Notes: a model not told the origin generated them from the sequence alone. Counted from the first letter of the stretch, positions 36,543-46,011 are shown. The stretch: 64,000 nt of DNA from Acinetobacter sp. A47 (GCF_000805455.1 NZ_JSUS01000049.1:1-64000), one strand, 5' to 3'. Made by a program: numbers and translations.

Positions 36543-37055
36543 ATGAAAAGATTAATATTTGGCATTTTGCTCGGGCTAGGCATGTCTGCTGTCTTTGCCG
36601 CAGAAGCGCAAACCAGACAAAACTTCAAGGTTCAGGCCACATTGGAAAAAGGCTGTTCCATTACCAATAATGAACAGCTATTAAATTTTGGTCAACATGC
36701 AGCCATAACCCAGATCCAACCCCGCGCGCAAATAGAAAACAATGCGCAAAGCTGGAACATCCGTTGTACACAGCAGCTACCGGTTACCGTGTCTTTAAAC
36801 GCAGGTGAGCATGCGCAAACGGCACTGCGTCAAATGAAACATACGGCTAAAAACGAGTTTATTGCTTATCGGTTGTATAGCAAGGCAGATCAGAAAAATG
36901 AATATATCGCCGGGCAGGCATATGCTTTGCCCGCTACAACTGCCAGTAACCCGGTCTTGAATTTTTCGATTTTCGGAACCGTTGAGCTTTCTCAGGCTCA
37001 ACTACATTCGCCAGGTCTGTATCAAGATACTGTCGCAATAACAATTTCATGGTGA
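36543..37055 (+). CDS. csuB: Csu pilus minor subunit CsuB
   Basis: A 170-residue SCPU-domain subunit with signal peptide (MKRLIFGILLGLGMSAVFAAEA). NFKVQATLEKGCSITNN gives the donor strand and first cysteine, LLNFGQHA the family turn, WNIRCTQQLPVTVSLNAG the second cysteine, and LYQDTVAITISW the last strand. ATG 36543 is used; the frame is open upstream to TTG 36522. The csuC chaperone gene starts five bases after the stop. Confidence 0.9.
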   Translation: MKRLIFGILLGLGMSAVFAAEAQTRQNFKVQATLEKGCSITNNEQLLNFGQHAAITQIQPRAQIENNAQSWNIRCTQQLPVTVSLNAGEHAQTALRQMKHTAKNEFIAYRLYSKADQKNEYIAGQAYALPATTASNPVLNFSIFGTVELSQAQLHSPGLYQDTVAITISW

Positions 37056-37059
37056 TGAT

Positions 37060-37884
37060 ATGCTTTTTAATACCTTAACACTAAAAAATACGCTACAAAC
37101 TTCCGGCATTTTACTCACTGGCGCCTTGATCTCATCTTCTGCTTTCGCGCAAGCCACTTTTCTGATCTGGCCGATTTATCCAAAAATAGAAGCACAAGAA
37201 AAGGCGACCGCAGTGTGGCTGCAAAATACCGGAAAAACTGATGCCATGATTCAGGTACGGGTGTTTGAGTGGGGACAAGAACACTATAAGGATCAATATG
37301 CAGAACAAAATACAATTATTCCAAGCCCGCCTGTTACTCGGATCAAGGCCGGTGAAAAGCATATGCTGCGCTTGACCCGGTCGGAGCAGACGACTGAGGG
37401 GAAAGAGCAGGCTTATCGGGTTATTGTGGATGAATTGCCGATTAAATTAAATCAGGACGATACACAGACGGCCTCAAAGGTTAATTTTCAGATGCGCTAT
37501 TCAATCCCACTGTTTGCCTATGGCAAGGGCATTGGCAGCGGTCTCAATGAAAGCAGCCAGAAAATCAATGAAAAGAACCCATTAGCAAAACCTGTTTTGA
37601 CCTGGTGGACCGGGAACAATGCACAAGGCAAAACCGAACTGTTTATTAAAAATTCAGGCCGCAAGTTTGCCCGCCTCTCAGGAATCAAGTTACAGCCAGA
37701 CGCAACACAAGTCGCTTTTGATCAGGTCTCATTTGGCTATGTACTGGCGCAAAGCACCATGAAATTTGAGATTGATACCAAACAGCTGCAACGTATCCAG
37801 CAACAGAATATCTTATATGCAGTGGATAGTTCAGGCATCAAAACCGAAGTGATTGAAATGCGGCGTGAAGAGGCTGGGCGATGA
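37060..37884 (+). CDS. csuC: Csu periplasmic pilus chaperone
   Basis: A 274-residue archaic-type periplasmic chaperone that caps pilin subunits by donor-strand complementation. Signal peptide ends near SSAFA. The first immunoglobulin-like domain begins ATFLIWPIYPKIEAQEKATAVWLQNTG, has QVRVFEWGQ, SPPVTRIKAGEKHMLRL and YRVIVDELP, and RYSIPLFAYG is the subunit-binding G1 strand. A second domain follows. The stop overlaps the csuD start (ATGA). Confidence 0.92.
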   Translation: MLFNTLTLKNTLQTSGILLTGALISSSAFAQATFLIWPIYPKIEAQEKATAVWLQNTGKTDAMIQVRVFEWGQEHYKDQYAEQNTIIPSPPVTRIKAGEKHMLRLTRSEQTTEGKEQAYRVIVDELPIKLNQDDTQTASKVNFQMRYSIPLFAYGKGIGSGLNESSQKINEKNPLAKPVLTWWTGNNAQGKTELFIKNSGRKFARLSGIKLQPDATQVAFDQVSFGYVLAQSTMKFEIDTKQLQRIQQQNILYAVDSSGIKTEVIEMRREEAGR

Positions 37885-40388
37885 GCCGGCAGATTCAAAC
37901 CAGACACTCCATACTGCTCAAATGTATATGGCTTGCCATGTCTACTTCCATCTCGTTGCTGCCATGCAAAGGTCTGGCCGATGGCCTGCCTCCACCGCCA
38001 CGCAGTATTGAAGACCTGAACCCGCTATACAAGCTTTATCTGGATCTGGTCGTAAATCAGTATTCAACCCGCTTAACCATTCCTGTAATTGTGAAAGGTG
38101 AAGCATATTTTATCCAGCGGGCTAAACTGGATGAGTTGCAGATTCAGATACCGGATAAAAGATCTGCCGAAGCAGAGGGAACCACACTTTCCGATACCGA
38201 TATCATCGCCTTGGGCTATAGTGGCGGGGCGCAGGACTGGATCGGATTAAACCAGATCAGGGAAATTGAATTTACCTACGATTCAGCTTCGCAGGCTTTA
38301 AGTTTGAATTTACCGAGTGACTGGTTGCCAACGCAGTTGCTAGGACGTGATGTCTGGTACGATAAACAGAATGCCGGCTCAGGACTGGGCCTGTTAAATA
38401 ACTATGATTTTTATAGTTTCCGTTCTCATACCGGAGACCTGCATAGTACCTTGTTTACAGAGCAACGATTTTTCTCTCCGTTTGGCACGTTGCGTAACTC
38501 AGGCAGTTTTTCTCATGTAAAGACCAAAGCCACAGCTGCAACAGCGGGGTCTACAGACCGTGGATATCGCCGTTATGATACGACCTGGCAATATGACAAT
38601 CAGGACCGGATCTTGTCACTGCTTGTCGGGGATATTATTACAGGAAATAAAACCAGCTGGGGCAGTTCCATACGGTTAGGGGGGATACAGTTACAACGTA
38701 ACTTTCATACACGCCCGGATCTGATTACTTATCCATTACCTCAATTCAAGGGACAAGCCGCCTTGCCCAGTACCGTAGATTTACTGATCAATGGCCAAAA
38801 AGCCAACTCACAGGAAATACAGTCAGGTCCCTTTATTTTAAATAATGTGCCGTTTATTAATGGTAAAGGCGAAGCGGTGATTGTAACCACCGATCTGGTC
38901 GGGCGTCAGGTCATGACCAGTGTACCTTTTTATATTTCCAATACGTTGCTTAAAAAAGACTTACTGGACTATTCCATCTCTGCAGGAGCAATCCGTCAAG
39001 ATTACGGGGTAAAAAACTTTTCATATGGTAATTTTGCACTGGCCGCAGATATGCGATATGGCCTGTCTGACTGGTTAACAACGGAAGGGCGAACCGAGCT
39101 ATCGGATGACCTGCGCTTACTGGGTTTAGGTGCAGTGATGAAACTGCAACACTGGGGTGTTCTAAGCCAGTCGATTACCCATAGCCATGCTGAACAAAAT
39201 ACGGCTTCACAACCACAGACCTTGCAAGGGCATCAATATACAGTCGGCTATAGTTATAACCAGAACCGATTCGGGTTGAGCGTCAATCATACGCAGCGCA
39301 GTCAGGGGTATTCCGATTTATCCAGACAGCAGTACCATGACCTTGTTTCAGTAAATAGCCAGAAAACCACGACAGCAAATACATATTTTGCCCTGGAAAA
39401 AAGTGGGACCTTTGGTGTCGGTTATATCCAGACTGAATCGGACAATGCCGCAAACAAGCTGCTCAATATTTCCTGGGCGCCTATTTTGCCGGCTTATATG
39501 CGTGGTACGACCGTGTCCTTAAGTGCCACCTATGACCTGAATGCAAAGGAAACAAATGCGGCATTACAGCTTTCAATACCGATGTCATTCAAAGGTGCTT
39601 CAAATACTTTAAGCTCAGGATATAACTGGCGATCAGGTGAAGATAGCGGATTTATGAGCTATAGCCAGGCAATCCCAACTGATGGCGGGGTCGGGTTCGA
39701 GCTCAGCAAACGGATTTATCAACACGGTGAAGACCTCAATCAGGCACGTGTAAGCTATCGAAACCGCTATATCAATACCGATCTGGGGCTGACTGGCCAT
39801 GATGATTACAGTTACTGGTTAGGGCTTTCCGGTTCAGTCATTCTCATGCAGCCGGGATTATTTGTTGCCAATCGTATTGGTGATTCATTTGCGCTCATTG
39901 ATACCAATGGGGTCGCTGATATTCCGGTACGCTATGAAAATAATCTGATCGGTCACAGCAATGCCAAAGGCTATGTCTTTGTACCTTCAGTGACGCCTTA
40001 TTTTTCAGCGAAATACAGTATTGATCCTTTGGAGTTACCTTCTAACTTTAATACCACCCTTGTTGAAAAACGTCAGGCAGCCAAATTAGGCTCAGGCATT
40101 GTGGTCGATTTTCCGATCAAACAGTCACTGGCAGCAAATGTCTACCTAAGACTGGAAAATGGAGAGCCTGTGCCTGTTGCTTCTGTTGTGCATCGTGATC
40201 AGCAAGAATCAAGTTATGTCGGGATGGATGGCATTGCCTATCTTGAGAACCTTGAACTAGATAACCAGATTAAAGTGCAGATGCCGGATCAGCGTATCTG
40301 TAAGGCCAATTTTTCCATTCACCCAGAAAAAGCAAAGCAGCAGATTTCAACGATCAAGCCCGTGATCTGTGCAGCGGAGATTCAGTAA
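37881..40388 (+). CDS. csuD: Csu outer membrane usher
   Basis: An 835-residue usher: signal peptide, N-terminal chaperone-binding domain (LYKLYLDLVVNQYSTRLTIPV), 24-stranded barrel region with a plug (DLLINGQKANSQEIQSGPFILNNVPFINGKGEAVIVTTDLVGRQ is the usher signature split across about 300-345 in the chain) and C-terminal domains (VYLRLENGEPVPVASVV; CKANFSIHPE). It exports and assembles the pilus through the outer membrane. It overlaps csuC by four bases and csuE by one, so the three are coupled. Confidence 0.92.
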   Translation: MSRQIQTRHSILLKCIWLAMSTSISLLPCKGLADGLPPPPRSIEDLNPLYKLYLDLVVNQYSTRLTIPVIVKGEAYFIQRAKLDELQIQIPDKRSAEAEGTTLSDTDIIALGYSGGAQDWIGLNQIREIEFTYDSASQALSLNLPSDWLPTQLLGRDVWYDKQNAGSGLGLLNNYDFYSFRSHTGDLHSTLFTEQRFFSPFGTLRNSGSFSHVKTKATAATAGSTDRGYRRYDTTWQYDNQDRILSLLVGDIITGNKTSWGSSIRLGGIQLQRNFHTRPDLITYPLPQFKGQAALPSTVDLLINGQKANSQEIQSGPFILNNVPFINGKGEAVIVTTDLVGRQVMTSVPFYISNTLLKKDLLDYSISAGAIRQDYGVKNFSYGNFALAADMRYGLSDWLTTEGRTELSDDLRLLGLGAVMKLQHWGVLSQSITHSHAEQNTASQPQTLQGHQYTVGYSYNQNRFGLSVNHTQRSQGYSDLSRQQYHDLVSVNSQKTTTANTYFALEKSGTFGVGYIQTESDNAANKLLNISWAPILPAYMRGTTVSLSATYDLNAKETNAALQLSIPMSFKGASNTLSSGYNWRSGEDSGFMSYSQAIPTDGGVGFELSKRIYQHGEDLNQARVSYRNRYINTDLGLTGHDDYSYWLGLSGSVILMQPGLFVANRIGDSFALIDTNGVADIPVRYENNLIGHSNAKGYVFVPSVTPYFSAKYSIDPLELPSNFNTTLVEKRQAAKLGSGIVVDFPIKQSLAANVYLRLENGEPVPVASVVHRDQQESSYVGMDGIAYLENLELDNQIKVQMPDQRICKANFSIHPEKAKQQISTIKPVICAAEIQ

Positions 40389-41389
40389 TGTTAAATAGAA
40401 CATTAAAATTTGGCATGCTTTTGGGCGGTATCTTCTTGCATACTGATCTTTATGCAGATTGTAAGGTCAGTGCCGGGCACAATATTCTGGCAGCCACAAC
40501 TCCGTCAATTACACTGGCAGAGCAAGGTGAACTCTCGACCCAGTTTAGTGCCGGGCTATCCTGTTCCGGCCTTGGGGCAGGAAACAAGACCTATTTAAAA
40601 TATCAAGTCAGCCGCCTGCCACTCAAGTTTGTCAATGCAACGGCATCAGACACTTTAAATGTTATTTATCTGGATACCAATAAGCAACTGGTCAAGCAGG
40701 GAGAGGAAGTAGATATGAGCGGGTTCTCGCTGATCAATTTCTTTTCTGGTCCTGATGGTGCCGTTCCTTTTTATTTAAAGATTCCGGCTGGACAGTCGGT
40801 TGCACCGGGGCGTTATGTGTCAGAGACCCTGTTTGAGGTGCGCTGGTTCTATTCAGTGCCTGCGCTATCCATTGGTGGAATTGGTTTTTTCCATTCCAGT
40901 CCCGGATTTCGCAGGCCATCCCTGATTGGTAGTATTGATTGGGGAACGGGGGAAAACTCTAATGTATTCCTGATGATCGATGTCTTGCCTGATTGCCGGA
41001 TTTCGGTGACTGATGTCAATCTGGGTACAGCAGCATTTATTGATCGCTTTGAGCCTGTCACCACTTCAATGGGGGTGCGCTGTTCTGCAAAAACAGCCTA
41101 TAGTGTCAGCTTGAATAACGGCACCTATCCTCAGAGTGGAAACCAGCGGGCTATGAAATCAAGCACTGGAAATAATTTCATGAAATATGAAATTTACAAA
41201 AATCCGGGGATGAACCGTTGGGGCAGCGGCAGTGAAAGCTGGTCGAGCGCTCAAGCCACGATCAATCCGGGGCGATATGACGGCCGCATTCAACAGGGTT
41301 ATTCGTTTACAACCAAAATTCTGCCCGAACAGCCGAACCTGCCTGCGGGAACGTATAGCGATACGGTGACGGTACAGGTTGAGTTCTAA
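40388..41389 (+). CDS. csuE: Csu pilus tip adhesin
   Basis: A 333-residue two-domain subunit with signal peptide (ending near LYADC). The N-terminal SCPU-like domain (about 20-190) carries the binding surface with exposed hydrophobic loops (for example PALSIGGIGFFHSSPGF). The C-terminal pilin domain starts with CRISVTDVNLGTAAFI and ends TYSDTVTVQVEF. In A. baumannii CsuE the N-terminal domain has hydrophobic finger loops that bind plastics. It is the last gene of the operon; no clear terminator is seen just after it. Confidence 0.92.
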   Translation: MLNRTLKFGMLLGGIFLHTDLYADCKVSAGHNILAATTPSITLAEQGELSTQFSAGLSCSGLGAGNKTYLKYQVSRLPLKFVNATASDTLNVIYLDTNKQLVKQGEEVDMSGFSLINFFSGPDGAVPFYLKIPAGQSVAPGRYVSETLFEVRWFYSVPALSIGGIGFFHSSPGFRRPSLIGSIDWGTGENSNVFLMIDVLPDCRISVTDVNLGTAAFIDRFEPVTTSMGVRCSAKTAYSVSLNNGTYPQSGNQRAMKSSTGNNFMKYEIYKNPGMNRWGSGSESWSSAQATINPGRYDGRIQQGYSFTTKILPEQPNLPAGTYSDTVTVQVEF

Positions 41390-41531
41390 AATGGAGTAGA
41401 TGGCTGATATCAGAATTTCTTGGAATTACAAGTAGTAAAGTTTAATAGGCAGAGTGGTAGGTGTAAGTGTATAAAGGCACTTATTACCTAAGTATGTGAT
41501 AGTCTGAGTGATTGCACTGGTAGAATAAAAC

Positions 41532-42257
41532 ATGATGAAAACACATCCTTTTAAAGGCAAAAAATCCTATTTTGTTATTTTAAAAAGTTTTACGGTTTTT
41601 GGGTTAATCTTTGTCCTATTTAGCTTTTTTTTGGGACTTTCTGTTGGATTGTATAACTATTCTGGTCTTAAATTAGATGGTATTGCCCAATTTATTTGGT
41701 ATGTAATCTATTTTTATTTTTCTTATTTGCTGGGTTTTTTTATATTTAAGCAAGTGTATATTAGAAATAAAGATGATTTCTATTTTAATGAAATTAAAGT
41801 TTTAGCTTATTTTCTTTTATTTTTTTATTATTTTGCTGTTTTGTTTCGAACTGATTTTTTAAATACTAATAATATTTTTTATGGTTTTAGATTTATGCTT
41901 GGATTTATATGTCCTTTTTGGATATTAATGCCATTATTTTTAACCAATGTAAAATCTAAGATTGATGTGTATTTTTGTGTTTTAATCTGTGTAGCAGAAA
42001 TTGTATTTTGGGTTGTATATTTTAAAATAGATGGTTCTGACTTTTATAAAAGTCCGAACTTTGTTATTGTTTTGATGAGTTCACTTATATTTACCTTAAC
42101 TTTTCCTTGGTATTTATCATGGTTGCAAAAAATAGATGTCAATAAATGGGTGGCTCCATTGTTTTTTAAAAAGGAGAGATTTATTTCTAAGGTAATATCT
42201 TGGATAGCAATTGTATTGGGTGGTTTATTTATATTTCTGTTCTATTTGTGTGTTTAA
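41532..42257 (+). CDS. Hypothetical polytopic membrane protein, 241 aa
   Basis: About seven hydrophobic segments rich in Phe and Tyr are visible (FTVFGLIFVLFSFFLG, FIWYVIYFYFSYLLGFFIF, LAYFLLFFYYFAVLF, FMLGFICPFWILMPLF and others). I recognise no family. The gene is much more AT-rich than the csu operon before it and the ABC genes after it, which marks the start of an acquired segment. It is followed by its own terminator. Because it precedes a toxin tail and putative immunity gene, a membrane immunity role is possible but speculative. Confidence 0.55.
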   Translation: MMKTHPFKGKKSYFVILKSFTVFGLIFVLFSFFLGLSVGLYNYSGLKLDGIAQFIWYVIYFYFSYLLGFFIFKQVYIRNKDDFYFNEIKVLAYFLLFFYYFAVLFRTDFLNTNNIFYGFRFMLGFICPFWILMPLFLTNVKSKIDVYFCVLICVAEIVFWVVYFKIDGSDFYKSPNFVIVLMSSLIFTLTFPWYLSWLQKIDVNKWVAPLFFKKERFISKVISWIAIVLGGLFIFLFYLCV

Positions 42258-42276
42258 TTTAATAGTTAAATCCCTA

Positions 42277-42302
42277 AAATGCTGGGAAAATGCCCAGCAT
42301 TT
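42277..42302 (+). terminator. Terminator after the membrane protein
   Basis: AAATGCTGGG / CCCAGCATTT stem with a short loop, followed by CTT, 20 bases after the stop codon. Confidence 0.7.
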
Positions 42303-42309
42303 CTTATAA

Positions 42310-42498
42310 GTTAAATGTCGATCTGATAATGTTTCTGAGACTTCTATAAAGAAAATTGATGGAGTTGATAGAAAATTTGAAATAAGAGGTTCTCTGTCTT
42401 CAGGCCCTATGGGAGTAAGAAAAGCAGAATCAACATTTGAAATTATGCCAGATGGACAACGTAGATTTTCTACGATTATTATTAAAAGAGGAAAATAA
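42310..42498 (+). pseudogene. C-terminal tail of a polymorphic (CDI-type) toxin, 5' part missing
   Basis: An open frame runs from just after a stop at 42307 to TAA at 42496-42498 without a usable start. It reads like the end of a toxin domain: KKIDGVDRKFEIRGSLSS, FEIMPDGQRRFSTIIIKRGK. Such tails with a final basic strand close C-terminal nuclease modules of contact-dependent toxins. The downstream ATG (42499) follows its stop directly, as immunity genes commonly do. The toxin class cannot be fixed from the tail alone. Confidence 0.5.
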
Positions 42499-42834
42499 AT
42501 GTCTGAATATGTGATCCCATCATGTGATGAATTATCTTCTATTTTTGGATGTGATTGTTGGTTAGATGATAATCATATACAAGTAATGAAATTTATTGAT
42601 GAAGATAAAAGTGAGTTGAGTATCTATATTGGACAGGTGGATGATAGTGTCAAAGTGGTTCTTAATAGTGATTCTCTAATATTAACAGATGTTTATATGG
42701 AAAATCTTAGAGAGTTTTTTTTGGATGAAGATAAGCAAACTATAAAAATGATATTTAATCAAACTTATAGAGTAATTGTTGAGATAAAATTATGGAGTAA
42801 GTTTTTAATAAAAATAAGTGGTATGGAGTCTTAA
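42499..42834 (+). CDS. Putative immunity protein, 111 aa
   Basis: A small acidic soluble protein (MSEYVIPSCDELSSIFGCDCWLDD..., long stretch rich in Asp and Glu), ending in a beta-rich half (YRVIVEIKLWSKFLIKISG). I know no exact family. Identification as immunity rests on position: its ATG begins immediately after the stop of the toxin-like tail, with GAGG upstream, and on its size and acidity, which suit a partner of a basic nuclease. It could protect against toxins delivered by related strains even though the local toxin is incomplete. Confidence 0.5.
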   Translation: MSEYVIPSCDELSSIFGCDCWLDDNHIQVMKFIDEDKSELSIYIGQVDDSVKVVLNSDSLILTDVYMENLREFFLDEDKQTIKMIFNQTYRVIVEIKLWSKFLIKISGMES

Positions 42835-42870
42835 GATTTAGTTTATAAATTTCTGTTTAAATAGGTTTAG

Positions 42871-42903
42871 CAGTACTTCTGCCTTAAAAAAGCAGAAGTA
42901 CTG
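42871..42903. terminator. Hairpin after the putative immunity gene
   Basis: CAGTACTTCTGC / GCAGAAGTACTG 12-bp perfect stem with a nine-base A-rich loop. It lies 37 bases past the stop codon and touches the IS256-like end, so it might also derive from insertion. Confidence 0.55.
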
Positions 42904-43194
42904 GGACTGTTCTAAATTTTGTGTAAGTACTTCATTTTCATTTATCCTGAAGAGGAAAATAAAAAAAGTACTTTACATGGATGAAGCAACAAACAGAAGT
43001 ATGTCTATTGAGTTGGCTAAAGGTCTAAAAACACCAGAATACTTAAACTAAATGACAGCTCTCTTTAAAGAGTTCATGCTTGAAACAGCACTCAATACAG
43101 AGCTTTCAGATCATAAAAATAAGGCAGAGACCACAGTTGAAAAATAATGCCTTGGCTAAGGTTGTCACAACAGCAGGTAAGATGGAAGTACAGT
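42904..43194 (+). mobile_element. Decayed 5' end of an IS256-family insertion sequence
   Basis: GGACTGTTCTAAATTTTGTG near 42904 resembles an IS256-type terminal repeat. ATG 42977 starts a transposase-like reading: MSIELAKGLKTPEYLN, an in-frame stop near 43049, then MTALFKEFMLETALNTELSDH, the typical N-terminus of IS256-family transposases, a second stop near 43147, then VVTTAGKMEVQ. The remaining transposase and right end are missing, so it is inactive. Confidence 0.7.
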
Positions 43195-43279
43195 GGTATT
43201 AAGGAATTTCTCTTTATCACAAGGCGTTGATTCAAAAGCCTGCTGGGATAAACAAGCGTACTCTGGAGTTAAAGTTTCA

Positions 43280-43618
43280 ATGAATCAAATAAATGCAATT
43301 TTAAAGATATTTCAGGAATGGCATGAAAATATGGGATTAGAGTATCTTTGGTATGCTAGTGATGATGAGTTAACTAGATTTTATCCAGAATTAGAAATGG
43401 AATATGATCCAGATACTGCCTTCTTTAAAGCATTAGAAGCCTTATTGAAAAGTGGAGATAAATGTTTATTTTATAATCTAAATAGTGAAGAACCATCAAG
43501 AGATGGCGAGCATTTAGCAGGCACACCAGAAGAGCAGCTTGCTTTACTTAAAGAGGTTTGGATTGGTAAAGCAGAAATGGATAAGATGGATGAGGAAAAT
43601 GGCTATTTAGGATGGTAA
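43280..43618 (+). CDS. DUF596-like small protein, 112 aa
   Basis: LEYLWYASDDELTRFYPE, TAFFKALEALLKSGDKCLFYN, and LAGTPEEQLALLKEVW followed by KMDEENGYLGW resemble DUF596 proteins, which are often found in toxin-immunity gene stretches of contact-dependent inhibition loci. ATG 43280 (MNQINAIL) is preferred because GGAG lies upstream and the 29 preceding codons open in the same frame are unlike the family and may be leftover toxin or IS sequence. It lies in the same low-GC patch as the toxin tail and putative immunity gene. An immunity role is inference. Confidence 0.55.
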   Translation: MNQINAILKIFQEWHENMGLEYLWYASDDELTRFYPELEMEYDPDTAFFKALEALLKSGDKCLFYNLNSEEPSRDGEHLAGTPEEQLALLKEVWIGKAEMDKMDEENGYLGW

Positions 43619-43935
43619 TTTTTAATGTTTTGCCCTTATTCATTAGCTCATAAAATATATGATGAAAGCGGAAATTTTGTAAAATGGTGGCATGCCGAAT
43701 GAGTTTATAGTTTAACTGCATTTTATTTTTGAAATATGGTTTTTTATTTAAGAATGGCGGTATTTGATCTGAAATATCACCACTTTTTTATTTTTACTTA
43801 GCTAAAAACTCATCATTCCAATTTCAGCAAAGCTTAGCAAATAATAATATTTTATGTGAATTTTCAACCAGATTAGACTCATCCAAAGATAAATAACAAC
43901 AATGTATTTATCAAAAGAATCAATTTTTCATTCGG
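43619..43935. other. Spacer between the toxin scar and the ABC transporter operon
   Basis: About 317 AT-rich bases. A fragment at 43624-43700 may be leftover coding sequence. A weak hairpin with a T-run (GGTATTT...AAATATCACC, TTTTTT near 43787) could be a terminator. It must contain the ABC operon promoter. Confidence 0.35.
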
Positions 43936-44604
43936 ATGTTTTCTTTGGATTGGCAGTATATACAGAGTGTGCTGCCGCAGTTCTATGCGGCCACCCTCAT
44001 GACCTTAAAAATCTCCTTTATCGGTATCGTACTCTCTATTCTGCTTGGGCTGATCTGTAGCATCATCAGCACATATCAGGTTCGGATACTCAATAAAATT
44101 GTCAAAGTTTATATCGAGGTTTCCCGTAATACCCCTTTGCTCATTCAGCTATTTTTTCTCTACTACGGTTTGCCTAAGATCGGCATCAAACTAGATGGTT
44201 TTAGCTGTGGTGTGATTGGCCTGACTTTTTTGGGTGGCAGCTACATGGCCGAGGCGTTCCGTGCTGGTTTGCAGTCTGTGGCGCAAGGGCAAATTGATTC
44301 GGCCAGAAGTGTAGGATTAAACGCCGTGCAAGTCTTTCAATATGTGGTATTTCCCCAAGCGTTATCGCTGTCCATTCCTGCCATTGGCGCAAACTGTTTG
44401 TTCCTGATTAAAGAAAGCTCGGTCTTGAGTGCCATAGCAGTGGTAGAACTTCTGTTTGTGACCAAAGATCTAATCGGGATGGATTACAAAACCACCGAAG
44501 CTTTATTTCTGTTAATCGTGGCTTATCTGATGATTTTGCTACCCGTTTCAGCGCTGACCAGTTATCTGGAATATCGCAGTCGCAAGGTGAGCCATGGGAC
44601 TTGA
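43936..44604 (+). CDS. Polar amino acid ABC transporter permease 1
   Basis: A 222-residue HisM-type permease with about five membrane segments. The EAA-type cytoplasmic loop that docks the ATPase is visible in the second half (AFRAGLQSVAQGQIDSARSVGLNAVQVF). SRNTPLLIQLFFLYYGLPKIG is typical of amino acid permeases. It overlaps the second permease gene by 11 bases and belongs to a five-gene operon with an ATPase and two binding proteins of the cysteine-binding CjaA type. Confidence 0.9.
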   Translation: MFSLDWQYIQSVLPQFYAATLMTLKISFIGIVLSILLGLICSIISTYQVRILNKIVKVYIEVSRNTPLLIQLFFLYYGLPKIGIKLDGFSCGVIGLTFLGGSYMAEAFRAGLQSVAQGQIDSARSVGLNAVQVFQYVVFPQALSLSIPAIGANCLFLIKESSVLSAIAVVELLFVTKDLIGMDYKTTEALFLLIVAYLMILLPVSALTSYLEYRSRKVSHGT

Positions 44605-45265
44605 GTATTTATTTCAACCGAGCCATGTCGAGCGTTTACTGTATGGCTTGTTGCAAACCATTGAAATTGCCTTTTTATCGGTATTTTTATCTGCCATTTT
44701 CGGCACCATTTTTGGGGTGATCATGACTTCCAGAAATTTACTGGTCAAGATCCTGTGCCGTTTCTATCTGGAAACCATTCGGATTGTGCCGATTCTGGTG
44801 CTGTTATTTGTGTTCTATTTTGGTCTGGCAACATGGTTTAACTGGCAGTTGTCATCGTTTTGGGTCTGTATTTTTGTCTTTACCTTATGGGGAACTGCGG
44901 AAATGGGAGATCTGGTTCGGGCTTCCATCACGTCGATCGATCAGCATCAACGTGATACAGCCTATGCCGTAGGTCTAAATCATGTCCAAACTCTGGTTTA
45001 TGTGATTTTTCCGCAAAGCCTAAAACGGGTCACCCCGGGCGCACTGAATCTGTTTACCCGCATGATCAAAACCAGCTCTCTGGCGGTATTGATCGGTATG
45101 GTGGAAGTGCTGAAGGTCGGGCAGCAGATTATTGAAAATTCATTATTGACGGTTCCTAGTGCATCGTTATGGATCTACGGTTTTATCTTTCTTCTTTATT
45201 TCCTGATTTGTTATCCATTATCGCTTTTAGCAGCGCATTTAGAAAAAGTGTGGGAAAACGCATGA
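44594..45265 (+). CDS. Polar amino acid ABC transporter permease 2
   Basis: A 223-residue permease of the same family ([20 protein letters not shown]; docking loop [25 protein letters not shown]). It pairs with the preceding permease as the heterodimeric membrane channel. The stop overlaps the ATPase ATG (ATGA), indicating coupled translation. Confidence 0.9.
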   Translation: MGLEYLFQPSHVERLLYGLLQTIEIAFLSVFLSAIFGTIFGVIMTSRNLLVKILCRFYLETIRIVPILVLLFVFYFGLATWFNWQLSSFWVCIFVFTLWGTAEMGDLVRASITSIDQHQRDTAYAVGLNHVQTLVYVIFPQSLKRVTPGALNLFTRMIKTSSLAVLIGMVEVLKVGQQIIENSLLTVPSASLWIYGFIFLLYFLICYPLSLLAAHLEKVWENA

Positions 45266-45993
45266 CTTTGTTATCGATACGGCATTTACATAAATTTTAT
45301 AAGCAAAGTCAGGTATTGCATGGCATTGATCTGAATGTGCAACAAGGTGAAGTGGTGGTGATTTTGGGGCCATCCGGTTGTGGAAAGAGCACCTTGTTGC
45401 GCTGTATCAATGGGCTGGAACCGATTCAGCAGGGAGAAATCCAGCTCAAAGATGTGGGCGTGCTTGGGCAGGACTTGCCTTGGGATCGCGTACGTCAGCA
45501 GATTGGCATGGTGTTTCAGAACTATGAACTGTTCAAGCATATGAATGTGATTGATAACATTCTGCTGGGGCCGCTAAAAGCACAAAAACGCCAACGCGCA
45601 GAAGTGGAACATCTGGCAGATCAGTTATTGCAGCGCGTGGGCCTACTGGATCGTAAATATGATTATCCATCTAATCTATCAGGTGGGCAAAAACAGCGGA
45701 TTGCGATTGTCCGTGCCTTGGTAATGCAGCCCAAAGTCATTTTACTGGATGAAATTACGGCGGCCTTAGACCCGGAAATGGTACGCGAAGTGCTGGATGT
45801 GGTACTGAAACTGGCCCAGGAGGGCATGACCATGCTGATTGTTACGCATGAAATGGGCTTTGCCCGCAAAGTGGCAGATCGCATTATTTTTATGGACAAA
45901 GGCCAGATTATTGAGCAAAGCACCCCTGAAGATTTTTTTCAGCATCCGCAGACGGAACGGGCCAAAACTTTTTTAAATATTCTGAATTATTAA
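45262..45993 (+). CDS. Polar amino acid ABC transporter ATPase (GlnQ-type)
   Basis: A 243-residue ATPase with Walker [10 protein letters not shown] (36-44), Q-loop VFQNYELF, signature LSGGQKQR, Walker [13 protein letters not shown] and switch histidine in IVTHEMGFA. The proline of the usual DEPTSALD is replaced (DEITAALD), a common variant. ATG 45262 is chosen because it overlaps the permease stop and starts the standard N-terminus [13 protein letters not shown]; a longer open frame upstream is not family-like. It powers uptake through the two permeases. Confidence 0.92.
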   Translation: MTLLSIRHLHKFYKQSQVLHGIDLNVQQGEVVVILGPSGCGKSTLLRCINGLEPIQQGEIQLKDVGVLGQDLPWDRVRQQIGMVFQNYELFKHMNVIDNILLGPLKAQKRQRAEVEHLADQLLQRVGLLDRKYDYPSNLSGGQKQRIAIVRALVMQPKVILLDEITAALDPEMVREVLDVVLKLAQEGMTMLIVTHEMGFARKVADRIIFMDKGQIIEQSTPEDFFQHPQTERAKTFLNILNY

Positions 45994-46011
45994 AAGCAAG
46001 CAGAGGACGTG

